Source of the DNA: RUG11237 sp045126515
Lineage (GTDB): Bacteria; Bacillota; Clostridia; Lachnospirales; Lachnospiraceae
DNA: 64,000 nt
Assembly: GCA_045126515.1 (NCBI GenBank)
Contig: JBGVOM010000110.1
Location: forward strand, 1-64,000
Direction of reading: 5' to 3'
Position numbers and translations under genes: made by a program
Shown: piece after piece, positions 28,019 to 36,782 of the stretch
Position numbering within the stretch: position 1 is the stretch's first letter
How the letters are laid out: each line of letters opens with the position of its first letter
Notes under the pieces: generated by a model
Databases searched by the model: none
Told to the model about the DNA's origin: nothing
Seen by the model: the letters and a program-made list of their open reading frames with translations, nothing else

Positions 28019-31000
28019 ATGGAAAAAGAAAAGAGCTTTTTTTCGGAATATTTCGATGCATTGATTCAGAATGAAAGTTTTAAACAATTGTTTTTAATGA
28101 AACACAATCATACATTAAATATTAGTCGGGATGATATTGAGCAATTGCATCTGGGGGGGTATGAATTTCTTGTGTATTATCACAAATATTCTGCAAAGCA
28201 GATGCGTAGACCATATGAACCTTTTTTGGATATTATAAAAAGCTGTTGGGAAAAATATGGGAAAAGCGATGAAAACCTGGATATTCTGTTTGAGGTTGCA
28301 AATGTATATCCTATACACCGGGAAATGTTGAAGAATTATTTACATACCGGTAAGGCTGTGCGTCCGGAACCACAATTGCTTGGAGAGATAGAATACGAGA
28401 CAAAGATGTTTCGGGAATCTTTGGTTCGTATTATTGAAAAGATTGCTGAGAGAACGCCATTCGTAATGATTTTAGATGAGATTAATCAGGCGGGCTCCTC
28501 TGCTTTGTGGGTAATCAAAGAATTATATTTGAATTCGAATAGTAATGTAAAGATTTTTGCTATCATGGACACAATGGGAGAAACTCTTCCTTTTGCTACA
28601 GATTGTGTAAATGATTTTGAACGTATGTGTACAGAGAAAGAAATCGTTGGACACAGTTCATTTATAGAAAAAAATGATGTGATATTTGAAGAAAACGACA
28701 AATTTCAGATAGATTTTGAGCGTGATTTGCAAATATTGGATGATATGCTGCAGTTTTTTGAGTTTGAACAGGCAAGGTACTATTTGAAATCAATTACGGA
28801 GCATGGGGAAATAGCCAATGAGGAGATACCAAGAGAAGTATATTGGAAAAGCCTTCGGACCTATTGCTGGCTCAGTTTATGTACGGAAGACTATTCCTAC
28901 GCCCTTGTATTGGCTGAAATGTTAGAAAAGCTGCTTCCAAAAGATGATGAAAAAGAATATATGCGTCTGCTGGGTGAATGTTTGCATGTTAAGATTATGG
29001 CACATATGTGTAGTGGAAACCTGGAACAGATGCAGGAATATTTGAAACAGGCAAAAGAAATAGCGAATAGATCTGAAAATGTAAATTTGGTCAGACGTTG
29101 TGAACTGTTGGATAATATGTCTCGGTATTCAGGATGGAAGAATCTATGGATATCCGATAAGGATACAGATGTTCCGGAAGAATTGATTGCATGGTGTGAG
29201 GAACGGGGATTTTGGAATCACTTGGCACATATTTATGTTTATAGTTATGACAGCGATTACCATATTTTTGAGAAAATTGAGGGAATTGAGGAACGCATAA
29301 AGCATGTTAATAAAGGAATTGAAATTGGAAAGAAACTCAAAAATTACAAATTTTTGAATGATGCCTATTGTAAAAATATTATGCTGGCATCGATTCATAG
29401 TTATTTTGATGTATGTCTGCATTTTTATGAGAAATCTCTTAAACTCGCAAAATCGCAGAATGATAGAATCATGGAAGCTGAAATATACAACGGTATGGGA
29501 TACAGCAACTGTGGATTGGAACGATGCGTGGAGGCACAGGAGTATTACAATCGGGCATTGATTTTGTTTACACAGTACGGGAATAGTGATGATGTAATTG
29601 AAACTTTATATAACATGGGTATTAATTGTATTATTGCGGAAGACTATGAGAATGCCAATGCATATCTGATGACGGCTTCCAGTATTCTTCGTATCCTGCA
29701 CCAAAGTACCATACGTGCCTGTAATATGTCTAAATTACTAGGATTGATTGCATTGGTTTGCTTTAGAAGAGGAATTATGGCACAGACTTATTTGTATTTT
29801 AATCGTGCCAAGCAATATCTGGGACATATTCTGGGAAAAGAAGGCGAGGAAGAACAAAGATATAGTGATGACAGTATGTTTTTGCTTTATTTACTGGAAG
29901 GGATGTTGGCAAAGCGTAATAACGAATATGAAAAGGCGGAACAGTTCTTTGCAAAGGCATATTTTTATATGAATCGCTCTACGGGCTCTAAATTTTTGAA
30001 TTATCCCGAGTATGCCATGGAAGTGGCAGATTTGTATCGAAAAATAGGAGATGAAGATACTGCAAAAACTATTTTAGGGGATTTTCTCCGGTTTTGTCAG
30101 AAACATAACTTTGCAGCAAAGGAGCAGCGTGCATTAGTTGCGTTGGGAGAGATGGTTGACGAAGATCGTATGCGCTTTCCTAAAATGGAACTGCATGAAA
30201 TTACATTGCAGGAGGTATTAGAGAAAATTCGCGTAGATGGAGAAAAAGATCATATGAAGAGTATGATTCGTACGGTACGTTTTTTCAATGTTTTGCAAAA
30301 GATGACAAATACAATGGGGAGTGGGATAAAGGAGAGTGTAGATAAACTCATACCAATCTTTGAGAGCAATTATTCTGTGGACCGGGTGTGTGCCATTCGG
30401 TGCAAGCCTGATAGAAATGAAATCCTCTACTCCGATTTGGAGTATGAGGTTACGGATGCAGAGTTGCAGCAGATAGTACAGTATTTCAAAAAACATCCTT
30501 ATGGATTTGTGATTTCCAAAGATGGGACCAGACATGACGAGTACTCAAAGATTTTATCTATTTTTGAAAAAGGAAGAGTATTTTCCTTTATTGCAATTCC
30601 AATCTTTGAGAAAGAGAAGCTTGTAAGTATCTTTATTTGCTACATTATGATGCGGGACAGCTGGATAATGCCTGCAGAAAGAACGGTTTTGGATTCGGAA
30701 GATTTAGAGGTATTTACCTATGTATTTAGTCAGATAAGCAATGCAGTTACTCGTACAGAGATGCAAATTGAATTGGTGGAGGCTACCAATGTATTGCATG
30801 AGCAGATGCTAGAGCAGATAAAACTAAAAGAAAAAGCAGAAGCCGCGGACAAGGCGAAGTCTACGTTTCTTGCCAATATGAGTCATGAAATACGTACTCC
30901 GATGAATGCAATTATTGGCATTACAGAAATCGTATTGAGAGATCAGCTTACAGAGGAGCAGAGAAATTATCTCAAACAGATGCATTATGCAGAAAAGAAC

Positions 31001-32629
31001 TTGCTGGCAATTATCAATGATATTCTTGACTTTTCAAAAATTGAATCAGGAAAGATGGAAATCCATGAAGCAGCATATGATCTGGATGCGTTGTTGGTAG
31101 ATGCAGAGAATATACTGGTTACCAGAATTGAAGATAAGAAACTGGAATTGCGATTTATGGTGAATCACAGAATACCAAAGTATTTGCATGGAGATGATGT
31201 GAAAATTCGACAGATGATTATTAATCTTGCCAATAATGCCATTAAATTTACCAATGAGGGTTCTGTTGGAATATGGGTGGATTATGAGAAACGCAGTGAA
31301 GATCAGATTATCTTAAAAGTGAGTGTTCGAGATACAGGAATCGGTATCAAAGAGGAAGATTTGAAACGATTGTTCCAGTCCTTTCAACAGGTGGATAGTG
31401 AACGAAATCGTAGAATTGAAGGTACCGGTCTTGGGTTGGCGATAACGAAAGCTTTGGTTGAGTTGATGAATGGTGATTTGCGTGTGGAAAGTGAATATGG
31501 AAAGGGTAGTGTATTTATCTTTGAGATACCACAGACCGTTATTTCACAAAATGTACCTAAATTGCAGGAAGTGGAAAACAAAGAAGAAGTCTTTACAGCA
31601 ACGGATGCGAAGATTTTGATTGTGGATGATAATGCAATGAACAGACAAGTTGCAATTGGTTTGTTGCAACCGTTGCAGATGCAGATTGATACAGCAAGTA
31701 GCGGACCAGATGCTATACAAATGGTAAAGCAAAAGGAATATGATATGATATTTATGGATCATATGATGCCGGGCATGGATGGAATTGAAGCAACAAAGCT
31801 TATACGTGCTTTACCGGGCGAGCGTTTTGGAAAAGTGCCAATTGTTGCATTGACGGCAAATGCGGTTAGTGGAGTGAGAGAAATTTTTTTGAAGGAGGGC
31901 ATGGATGATTTTATTGCAAAGCCAATCGAGATGAGTGAAATGATTCGAATTCTTAAGAAGTGGCTGTATATAAATGACGCGCAGAATGTGACAGAGACGG
32001 TTTCGGAGCCGGAAAGTAGTGACATTGAAGAAATTAAGCAGATAAGTATGAAAGATATCAAAATTCTTGATACAGAAACTGCATTGCAGTATTGTGGTTC
32101 AGAAGAGATGTTCTGGCAATTGGTTGAAACGTTCTGTCGAACCGCAGAGAATAAGGCGGATGTAATTGCATCCTATGCACGACATGGAGATGTGAAAAAT
32201 TATATGATTGAATTACATGCTTTGAAAAGTGTGTCAAAATTGATTGGTGCAAATGCGCTTTCTGATATGGCAGGTTCGCTTGAAAAAGCAGGTAAAGATA
32301 AGAATTTATCAGCAATTGTATCAGGAACGTCCGGATTGTTGCAAATGTATCGTGATATAAAAATTCAGTTGTATCCATATTTGAAGCAGAAGAATGAACT
32401 TGTGAAGAAGTATCTGGAGAGAGATACTTTGAAGGAAAAATTAACAGAGTTATTGTATTCCTTGGAGGAATTTGATTTGGATCGAGTGGACAGTCTGGTG
32501 GAGGATTTGTCTGGATACAGTTACAATGATGAGTTCGAGCGGATGTTTGGAAATGTCAGAATTGCAGTTGAAAATGTTTGTTATGATCAAGGAATTGATG
32601 AAATCAAGGAGTTTTTGCAAAGATTGTAG
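28019..32629 (+). CDS. Giant soluble hybrid histidine kinase with TPR, GAF, receiver and HPt domains
   Basis: 1536 residues, no membrane helix. Order: a degenerate AAA/STAND-like N terminus (Walker-B-like FVMILDEINQ near 147-156, but no P-loop before it); TPR-like helical repeats (about 230-700, e.g. AEIYNGMGYSNCGLERCVEA); a GAF-like sensor (about 767-920); a coiled coil; HisKA with the phospho-acceptor His in MSHEIRTP (about 956); HATPase (NLANNAIKF, GTGLGLAI); receiver (KILIVDDN at about 1197, phospho-Asp in FMDHMMPG near 1245); and HPt with His in IELHALKS (about 1400). A complete His-Asp-His phosphorelay in one protein, but no cognate output regulator next to it. The input, through TPR and GAF, is cytoplasmic. 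ATG has an AAGGGGG site. Confidence 0.9.
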   Translation: MEKEKSFFSEYFDALIQNESFKQLFLMKHNHTLNISRDDIEQLHLGGYEFLVYYHKYSAKQMRRPYEPFLDIIKSCWEKYGKSDENLDILFEVANVYPIHREMLKNYLHTGKAVRPEPQLLGEIEYETKMFRESLVRIIEKIAERTPFVMILDEINQAGSSALWVIKELYLNSNSNVKIFAIMDTMGETLPFATDCVNDFERMCTEKEIVGHSSFIEKNDVIFEENDKFQIDFERDLQILDDMLQFFEFEQARYYLKSITEHGEIANEEIPREVYWKSLRTYCWLSLCTEDYSYALVLAEMLEKLLPKDDEKEYMRLLGECLHVKIMAHMCSGNLEQMQEYLKQAKEIANRSENVNLVRRCELLDNMSRYSGWKNLWISDKDTDVPEELIAWCEERGFWNHLAHIYVYSYDSDYHIFEKIEGIEERIKHVNKGIEIGKKLKNYKFLNDAYCKNIMLASIHSYFDVCLHFYEKSLKLAKSQNDRIMEAEIYNGMGYSNCGLERCVEAQEYYNRALILFTQYGNSDDVIETLYNMGINCIIAEDYENANAYLMTASSILRILHQSTIRACNMSKLLGLIALVCFRRGIMAQTYLYFNRAKQYLGHILGKEGEEEQRYSDDSMFLLYLLEGMLAKRNNEYEKAEQFFAKAYFYMNRSTGSKFLNYPEYAMEVADLYRKIGDEDTAKTILGDFLRFCQKHNFAAKEQRALVALGEMVDEDRMRFPKMELHEITLQEVLEKIRVDGEKDHMKSMIRTVRFFNVLQKMTNTMGSGIKESVDKLIPIFESNYSVDRVCAIRCKPDRNEILYSDLEYEVTDAELQQIVQYFKKHPYGFVISKDGTRHDEYSKILSIFEKGRVFSFIAIPIFEKEKLVSIFICYIMMRDSWIMPAERTVLDSEDLEVFTYVFSQISNAVTRTEMQIELVEATNVLHEQMLEQIKLKEKAEAADKAKSTFLANMSHEIRTPMNAIIGITEIVLRDQLTEEQRNYLKQMHYAEKNLLAIINDILDFSKIESGKMEIHEAAYDLDALLVDAENILVTRIEDKKLELRFMVNHRIPKYLHGDDVKIRQMIINLANNAIKFTNEGSVGIWVDYEKRSEDQIILKVSVRDTGIGIKEEDLKRLFQSFQQVDSERNRRIEGTGLGLAITKALVELMNGDLRVESEYGKGSVFIFEIPQTVISQNVPKLQEVENKEEVFTATDAKILIVDDNAMNRQVAIGLLQPLQMQIDTASSGPDAIQMVKQKEYDMIFMDHMMPGMDGIEATKLIRALPGERFGKVPIVALTANAVSGVREIFLKEGMDDFIAKPIEMSEMIRILKKWLYINDAQNVTETVSEPESSDIEEIKQISMKDIKILDTETALQYCGSEEMFWQLVETFCRTAENKADVIASYARHGDVKNYMIELHALKSVSKLIGANALSDMAGSLEKAGKDKNLSAIVSGTSGLLQMYRDIKIQLYPYLKQKNELVKKYLERDTLKEKLTELLYSLEEFDLDRVDSLVEDLSGYSYNDEFERMFGNVRIAVENVCYDQGIDEIKEFLQRL

Positions 32630-32635
32630 AGGGAT

Positions 32636-32680
32636 AAAAAAGACCACAGTATTGATTTAATATCAGTAATGTGGTCTTTT
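32636..32680 (+). terminator. Terminator after the hybrid kinase
   Basis: AAAAGACCACAGTATTGAT pairs with ATCAGTAATGTGGTCTTTT over TTAAT, with two mismatches; ends in a T-run. Confidence 0.8.
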
Positions 32681-32707
32681 GGTACGGTGGTAAAAGAATG
32701 TATGTTG

Positions 32708-32716
32708 TGATATAAT
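32708..32716 (+). promoter_or_regulatory. Extended -10 promoter for the DUF6465-ParA pair
   Basis: TGATATAAT (32708-32716) is an extended -10. No good -35 is visible 17 bases upstream. A GTTCGGGTAAC...GTTACGAGTAAG stretch lies downstream before the gene. Confidence 0.5.
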
Positions 32717-32778
32717 ACTGTTCGGGTAACTTCAGGGTTCTGAACAGTTACGAGTAAGTTTAATAGGAGGATATAAAT

Positions 32779-33033
32779 ATGGCACGTAAATGCAGTGTGG
32801 AACGGGCACAAAGTCAGGCGGGAGGTTTTGCAACAGCAAAGAAACGAATTGTGATTCAGCATCAGGGAAAAGAGCGTTCAGACGATGAACTGCTAAATCT
32901 GATTAAGAAAGCAGTTCTTGAGCAAGGAATAAAAGATGAGGATATTATGGAAGTAGATGTTTATGTGAAGCCGGAAGAACAGACCGTGTTTTACGTGGTG
33001 AATAAAGAGATAAATGGACAGATTGGTTTTTAA
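32779..33033 (+). CDS. DUF6465 family protein
   Basis: 84 residues. Basic, Ala/Gly-rich N terminus, then KKRIVIQHQGKERSDDELL and VYVKPEEQTVFYVVNKE, matching the small DUF6465 proteins of Clostridia. Function unknown. TAGGAGG site. It is 41 bases ahead of the ParA gene and probably cotranscribed. Confidence 0.7.
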   Translation: MARKCSVERAQSQAGGFATAKKRIVIQHQGKERSDDELLNLIKKAVLEQGIKDEDIMEVDVYVKPEEQTVFYVVNKEINGQIGF

Positions 33034-33074
33034 TTAAGTACTTATTGTGTGCGAAAGAGAAGGAGAGAAGAAAC

Positions 33075-33842
33075 ATGGCAATAACATTTGTTGTAGCAAA
33101 TCAAAAAGGCGGTATTGGCAAGACAACAACAGCGACAACGTTAGCAGGAATATTAAGTAAGAAAAAGAAGACTTTGCTGATTGATGCAGATCCCCAGGGA
33201 AATAGTACAAGTACATATGAAGCACTTATTGAGGACCAGGCAACTTTGTATGATGTAATGGTGGATTCGGATAAGTTACCGTTAAAGGAGGCTATTCAGC
33301 ATATGCCTAATGGAGATATTGTGGCATCAGACCCATTACTCAGTAAAGCAGAGAAAATGCTGGATGGCGATGTGGAAGGTCTATATCGATTGAAGGATGC
33401 GGTGGATGAACTGGAGGGATATGATTATATTGTAATTGATACGGCTCCGTCTTTGAATGTTATTTTATATAATTGTCTGATTGCTGCAGACCAGGTTGTA
33501 ATTCCGGTCACAGCGGATGCGTATGCAATGCAGGGATTGCAACAGCTAAGTGATACGATACGTGCTGTACAGAGAAGACAGAACCCGGGATTATCAATTG
33601 CAGGTTTGTTGTTGGTGAAGTTTGCAGGCAGATCCAATCTTGAAAAGACGGTGCAGAATGATTTACAACAATTAGCAGATTCTATGGGGACAAAGCTATT
33701 TCAGACCGCAATCCGTGAATGTGTGAAGACGAAGGAAGCACAAACGAACAAACAGCTATTGATTGATTATGCGCCAAAATGTACGACGATGCAAGATTAT
33801 CAGGCTTTTGTAAAGGAACTGCTAAAAGAAGTAAAAGAATGA
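33075..33842 (+). CDS. ParA/Soj family ATPase
   Basis: 255 residues. Deviant Walker A NQKGGIGKTTTA with the signature Lys, A' motif LLIDADPQGN and Walker B YIVIDTAPSL, all as in ParA/Soj. No ParB gene follows, and the window has no parS cluster I could spot, so it is an orphan; roles in plasmid or chromosome partitioning, or positioning of a protein complex, are open. GAAGGAGAG site fixes the ATG. Confidence 0.85.
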   Translation: MAITFVVANQKGGIGKTTTATTLAGILSKKKKTLLIDADPQGNSTSTYEALIEDQATLYDVMVDSDKLPLKEAIQHMPNGDIVASDPLLSKAEKMLDGDVEGLYRLKDAVDELEGYDYIVIDTAPSLNVILYNCLIAADQVVIPVTADAYAMQGLQQLSDTIRAVQRRQNPGLSIAGLLLVKFAGRSNLEKTVQNDLQQLADSMGTKLFQTAIRECVKTKEAQTNKQLLIDYAPKCTTMQDYQAFVKELLKEVKE

Positions 33843-33937
33843 ATTCTGAATATCGAAGAGAATGGAGCGGAAAGAAGTAAGTTAAAGATAAAAGGGTTAA
33901 ATTGTTACGAAACTTTATATTATATGTTACAAAACAC

Positions 33938-33967
33938 TTGACCAAAATTATCCAAATATGGTATATT
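33938..33967 (+). promoter_or_regulatory. Promoter for the polysaccharide operon
   Basis: TTGACC (33938-33943), 18-base spacer, TATATT (33962-33967). A leader of about 210 bases follows to the first gene. Confidence 0.65.
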
Positions 33968-33989
33968 AAAGACATTAAAAAAGATGGGT

Positions 33990-34126
33990 AATTGCACTAA
34001 GATTATCAGCGTTAAGGTATATAGCTTTAACAATAGTGTGAGTTTTATATTAAGAAAATTTCATCAGGATGGTTGGCTGTAAAAGCCTATTATCATAGTA
34101 TCCATCAAGGTAAGCTTGATGGATAT
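33990..34126 (+). promoter_or_regulatory. Structured leader of the polysaccharide operon with attenuator-like hairpin
   Basis: A closed multi-stem unit: CACTA (33995-33999) with TAGTG (34034-34038), enclosing GTTAAG...CTTTAAC (34011-34031). Then a hairpin TATCCATCAAG/CTTGATGGATA (34099-34125) ends in TTTT. GATGG at 34068-34072 could pair with CCATC inside that hairpin, a possible antiterminator. No known riboswitch class was recognised. Confidence 0.5.
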
Positions 34127-34184
34127 TTTGATATTCAAAAGTAATATTTATAAAAATGGGGTTACCTGATAAGGAGAGGAATCA

Positions 34185-35534
34185 ATGGAAAAAAATCAGA
34201 AAAACAAAGTCATTGTGGTACGTGTGGCGGAGATTGTCCGCTTGTTAATCAAGAAGTTGTGGATAATGGTCCTTGCGGGGGCAATTTTTGCGGCAGCAGG
34301 GTATGGTTATGGTGTGGTGACAACACCTACACCTATGTATTCGGCAACAACTAAGCTGTATGTTACAGGTGTGGAGGTTTCCGTTCCGTCTTCAGCGGGT
34401 ATAGGTCTGGGACAGCAAGTGATTAATAATTATATTGAGATTTTGGAGAGCAAACCTGTGTTGGAACAGGTTATTGAAAACTTGAATCTAAATATGTCTT
34501 ACGTAGAACTGAGAAATTGTATCTCGGAAACAGTACCTACAGAAACTTGTATGCTTGCGATAAGTGTGACATTCCCAGATCCGGAATGGGCAAAAAAGGT
34601 GTCTGATGAATTGGTAACAGTTTCAGCGGCACGTGCATTGGAAATTATGGGTTGCACAGCACCTACGGTATATGAAGAAGCGTATATCCCGACAGAACCT
34701 TCTAATGCAGGAAGTTCTTCCAGTTTGAAATTTATGCTACTGGGAGGTTTTGCAGGTGTGGCTTTAGCCGGCTTCGCTGTTTTGGTAAGTTATTTTGCGA
34801 ATACGAAGTTTAACAATCCAAATAAGGTAACGGATAAATTGTGCCTTAAAAATTTGGGCGTGCTTCCTGATTCTAAGGCCAAGAATGCAGCTTTTGAGGA
34901 AGCAGCATATCAGAATTTTGGTTCCCGACTGTTTTTTGAAAAACCAGATGCTCAGATAATTGATTTTGTTAGTGCTACAGAAAAGGAAAACAAATATACA
35001 TTTATACAAAAGGCTGCAGACAGTTTACAGAAAGCGGGCAAGAAAGTTATTGTATTGGATACAAATTTGAGTAACCCTAAATGGAGGGCAGCGGATAGCG
35101 CTGACGCCAATCAAAAGGGATTGGAGTCTTACCTGACCGGAAAGGCTCAGTTAGAAGATATTATAGTAGAGAAAGAAGGTACCGCCGGAATTTACTGTAT
35201 AGAAACAGCTATGAATGCACCGGAACTGCTTAGTGGTGAGGTATTTTCGAAACTTTTGGAACAGCTAAAACTGGATTATGATTATATTCTGGTGGATACC
35301 GCACCTATGATTTATGTGCCTGATGCTTTGTGTGTAGCTGAAAAGGCTGATGCAGTTGTATTGGTACTTTCTGCAAAAACCAGCAGAACCTGTCAGGCAA
35401 AGCAGGTTATGACGCTATTACAGGAAAAAGAAATTCCAATTACCGGAGCAGTAATCAAGGATATGGATATTCAGAAAGGCGGTCGCTATTTCCGTAAGGA
35501 ATTTGGCATGTACTTCGGAGTATATGAAAAATAG
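34185..35534 (+). CDS. Wzz-type chain-length protein fused to a degenerate BY-kinase
   Basis: 449 residues. Residues 15-205 form a Wzz domain: helix at 22-46, periplasm-facing loop, helix at 185-205. The C-terminal third has the fold of a bacterial tyrosine kinase (BY-kinase, CpsD/Wzc), but key motifs are broken. The expected Walker A (GxGKS/T) is SATEKENKYTF, so the Gly is lost although the Lys is kept. Walker A' ends VIVLDTNL with the second Asp replaced by Asn. Walker B IILVDTAP-like YILVDTAPM is intact. The C terminus has a few Tyr (GMYFGVYEK). It is probably a pseudokinase that still regulates chain length. First gene of the operon; AAGGAGAGG site. Confidence 0.85.
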   Translation: MEKNQKNKVIVVRVAEIVRLLIKKLWIMVLAGAIFAAAGYGYGVVTTPTPMYSATTKLYVTGVEVSVPSSAGIGLGQQVINNYIEILESKPVLEQVIENLNLNMSYVELRNCISETVPTETCMLAISVTFPDPEWAKKVSDELVTVSAARALEIMGCTAPTVYEEAYIPTEPSNAGSSSSLKFMLLGGFAGVALAGFAVLVSYFANTKFNNPNKVTDKLCLKNLGVLPDSKAKNAAFEEAAYQNFGSRLFFEKPDAQIIDFVSATEKENKYTFIQKAADSLQKAGKKVIVLDTNLSNPKWRAADSADANQKGLESYLTGKAQLEDIIVEKEGTAGIYCIETAMNAPELLSGEVFSKLLEQLKLDYDYILVDTAPMIYVPDALCVAEKADAVVLVLSAKTSRTCQAKQVMTLLQEKEIPITGAVIKDMDIQKGGRYFRKEFGMYFGVYEK

Positions 35535-35566
35535 TTTTAGAAAAAAGAATTGAGAGGAACAAGACA

Positions 35567-36745
35567 GTGCAGAATGTATTTATCATAGGTTCAAAGGGAA
35601 TTCCGGCAGCTTACGGCGGCTTCGAATCATTTGTTGACAGACTTACTTTTTTTCAAAAATCAGATGATATTAAGTACCATGTATCATGTGCAGTAGAACC
35701 GGAGGACTGGACGGAGCAGACCGAAAAGGAGTTTACCTACAATGGTGCCAGATGTTTTCGTATTAAGTGGAAGAATCTGGGTCCTGCCAGAGCAATATTT
35801 TATGATTTAGATGCTTTTAAGGAATGTATTGATTATATAAAGGCAAATAAAATTGAACAGCCGATTGTATACGTTCTTGCTTGCAGGATTGGACCGTTTT
35901 TCAATCATTATGTAAAACAGGTACATAAACTTGGCGGGAAGGTGTATGTAAATCCGGACGGACATGAGTGGAAACGTGCTAAATGGAGTGCACCGGTAAG
36001 AAAATATTGGAAAATATCTGAACGTTTAATGGTAAAACATGCCGATTTACTGATTTGTGACAGTAAGGCAATTGAAAAATATATTCACGAAGATTATGAA
36101 AAATACCAGCCTAAAACCACATTTATAGCTTATGGTTCGGATACAGTGAAATCACAGCTTTCAGATGATGCGAAGGTTTTGAATGACTGGTATCAGGAAA
36201 AAGGTGTCAAAGCCCGTGAATATTATTTGGTAGTAGGCAGATTTGTGCCGGAAAATAACTTTGAAACAATGGTAAAAGAGTTCATCAAGTCTGATACGAA
36301 GAAAGATTTTGTACTAATTACAAATGTAGAAAATAACAGCTTTTATGATTCTCTGCTGAGTACCACACATTTTAATCAGGATAAGCGAATTAAGTTTGTG
36401 GGTACCGTGTATGATAAAGAACTGTTGAAAAAGCTTCGAGAAAATGCATATGCATATTTTCACGGCCACGAAGTCGGAGGTACAAATCCAAGTCTTTTGG
36501 AATCTTTAGGAAGTACAGATTTGAATCTGCTGCTTGATGTGGGATTTAACCGTGAAGTAGGTGAGGATGGGGCTCTTTACTGGAGTAAAGAAGAAGGAGC
36601 ACTTGCAGCTCTCATTCATAAAGCGGATGCTATGACTGCTCAGGAAATATCTGAAATGGGTGTTAAAGCAAAAGAGCGTATTAAAAATGATTACAGCTGG
36701 AGTTATATTGTGGACCGGTATGAGGACGTGTTTTTGAACCGTTAA
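35567..36745 (+). CDS. DUF1972-type glycosyltransferase
   Basis: 392 residues, GTG start after GAGAGG. N terminus FIIGSKGIPAAYGGFESFVDRL is the signature of DUF1972 rhamnosyltransferase-like enzymes (Cps2T type), which add the second sugar of a repeat unit; the C-terminal half is a GT4-like Rossmann domain (VGRFVPENNFETMVKEF and GGTNPSLLESLGS). Sugar specificity not predictable. Downstream gene starts after 37 bases. Confidence 0.85.
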   Translation: MQNVFIIGSKGIPAAYGGFESFVDRLTFFQKSDDIKYHVSCAVEPEDWTEQTEKEFTYNGARCFRIKWKNLGPARAIFYDLDAFKECIDYIKANKIEQPIVYVLACRIGPFFNHYVKQVHKLGGKVYVNPDGHEWKRAKWSAPVRKYWKISERLMVKHADLLICDSKAIEKYIHEDYEKYQPKTTFIAYGSDTVKSQLSDDAKVLNDWYQEKGVKAREYYLVVGRFVPENNFETMVKEFIKSDTKKDFVLITNVENNSFYDSLLSTTHFNQDKRIKFVGTVYDKELLKKLRENAYAYFHGHEVGGTNPSLLESLGSTDLNLLLDVGFNREVGEDGALYWSKEEGALAALIHKADAMTAQEISEMGVKAKERIKNDYSWSYIVDRYEDVFLNR

Positions 36746-36782
36746 TAGGAATATAGATTTTGCAAGGCAGGGAGAATAAAGT

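Noticed and set aside
33990..34126. c-di-GMP riboswitch in the polysaccharide leader
   Set aside because: The GEMM consensus (conserved GCA, tetraloop receptor and GGG-type segments) is not visible; left as an unassigned leader.
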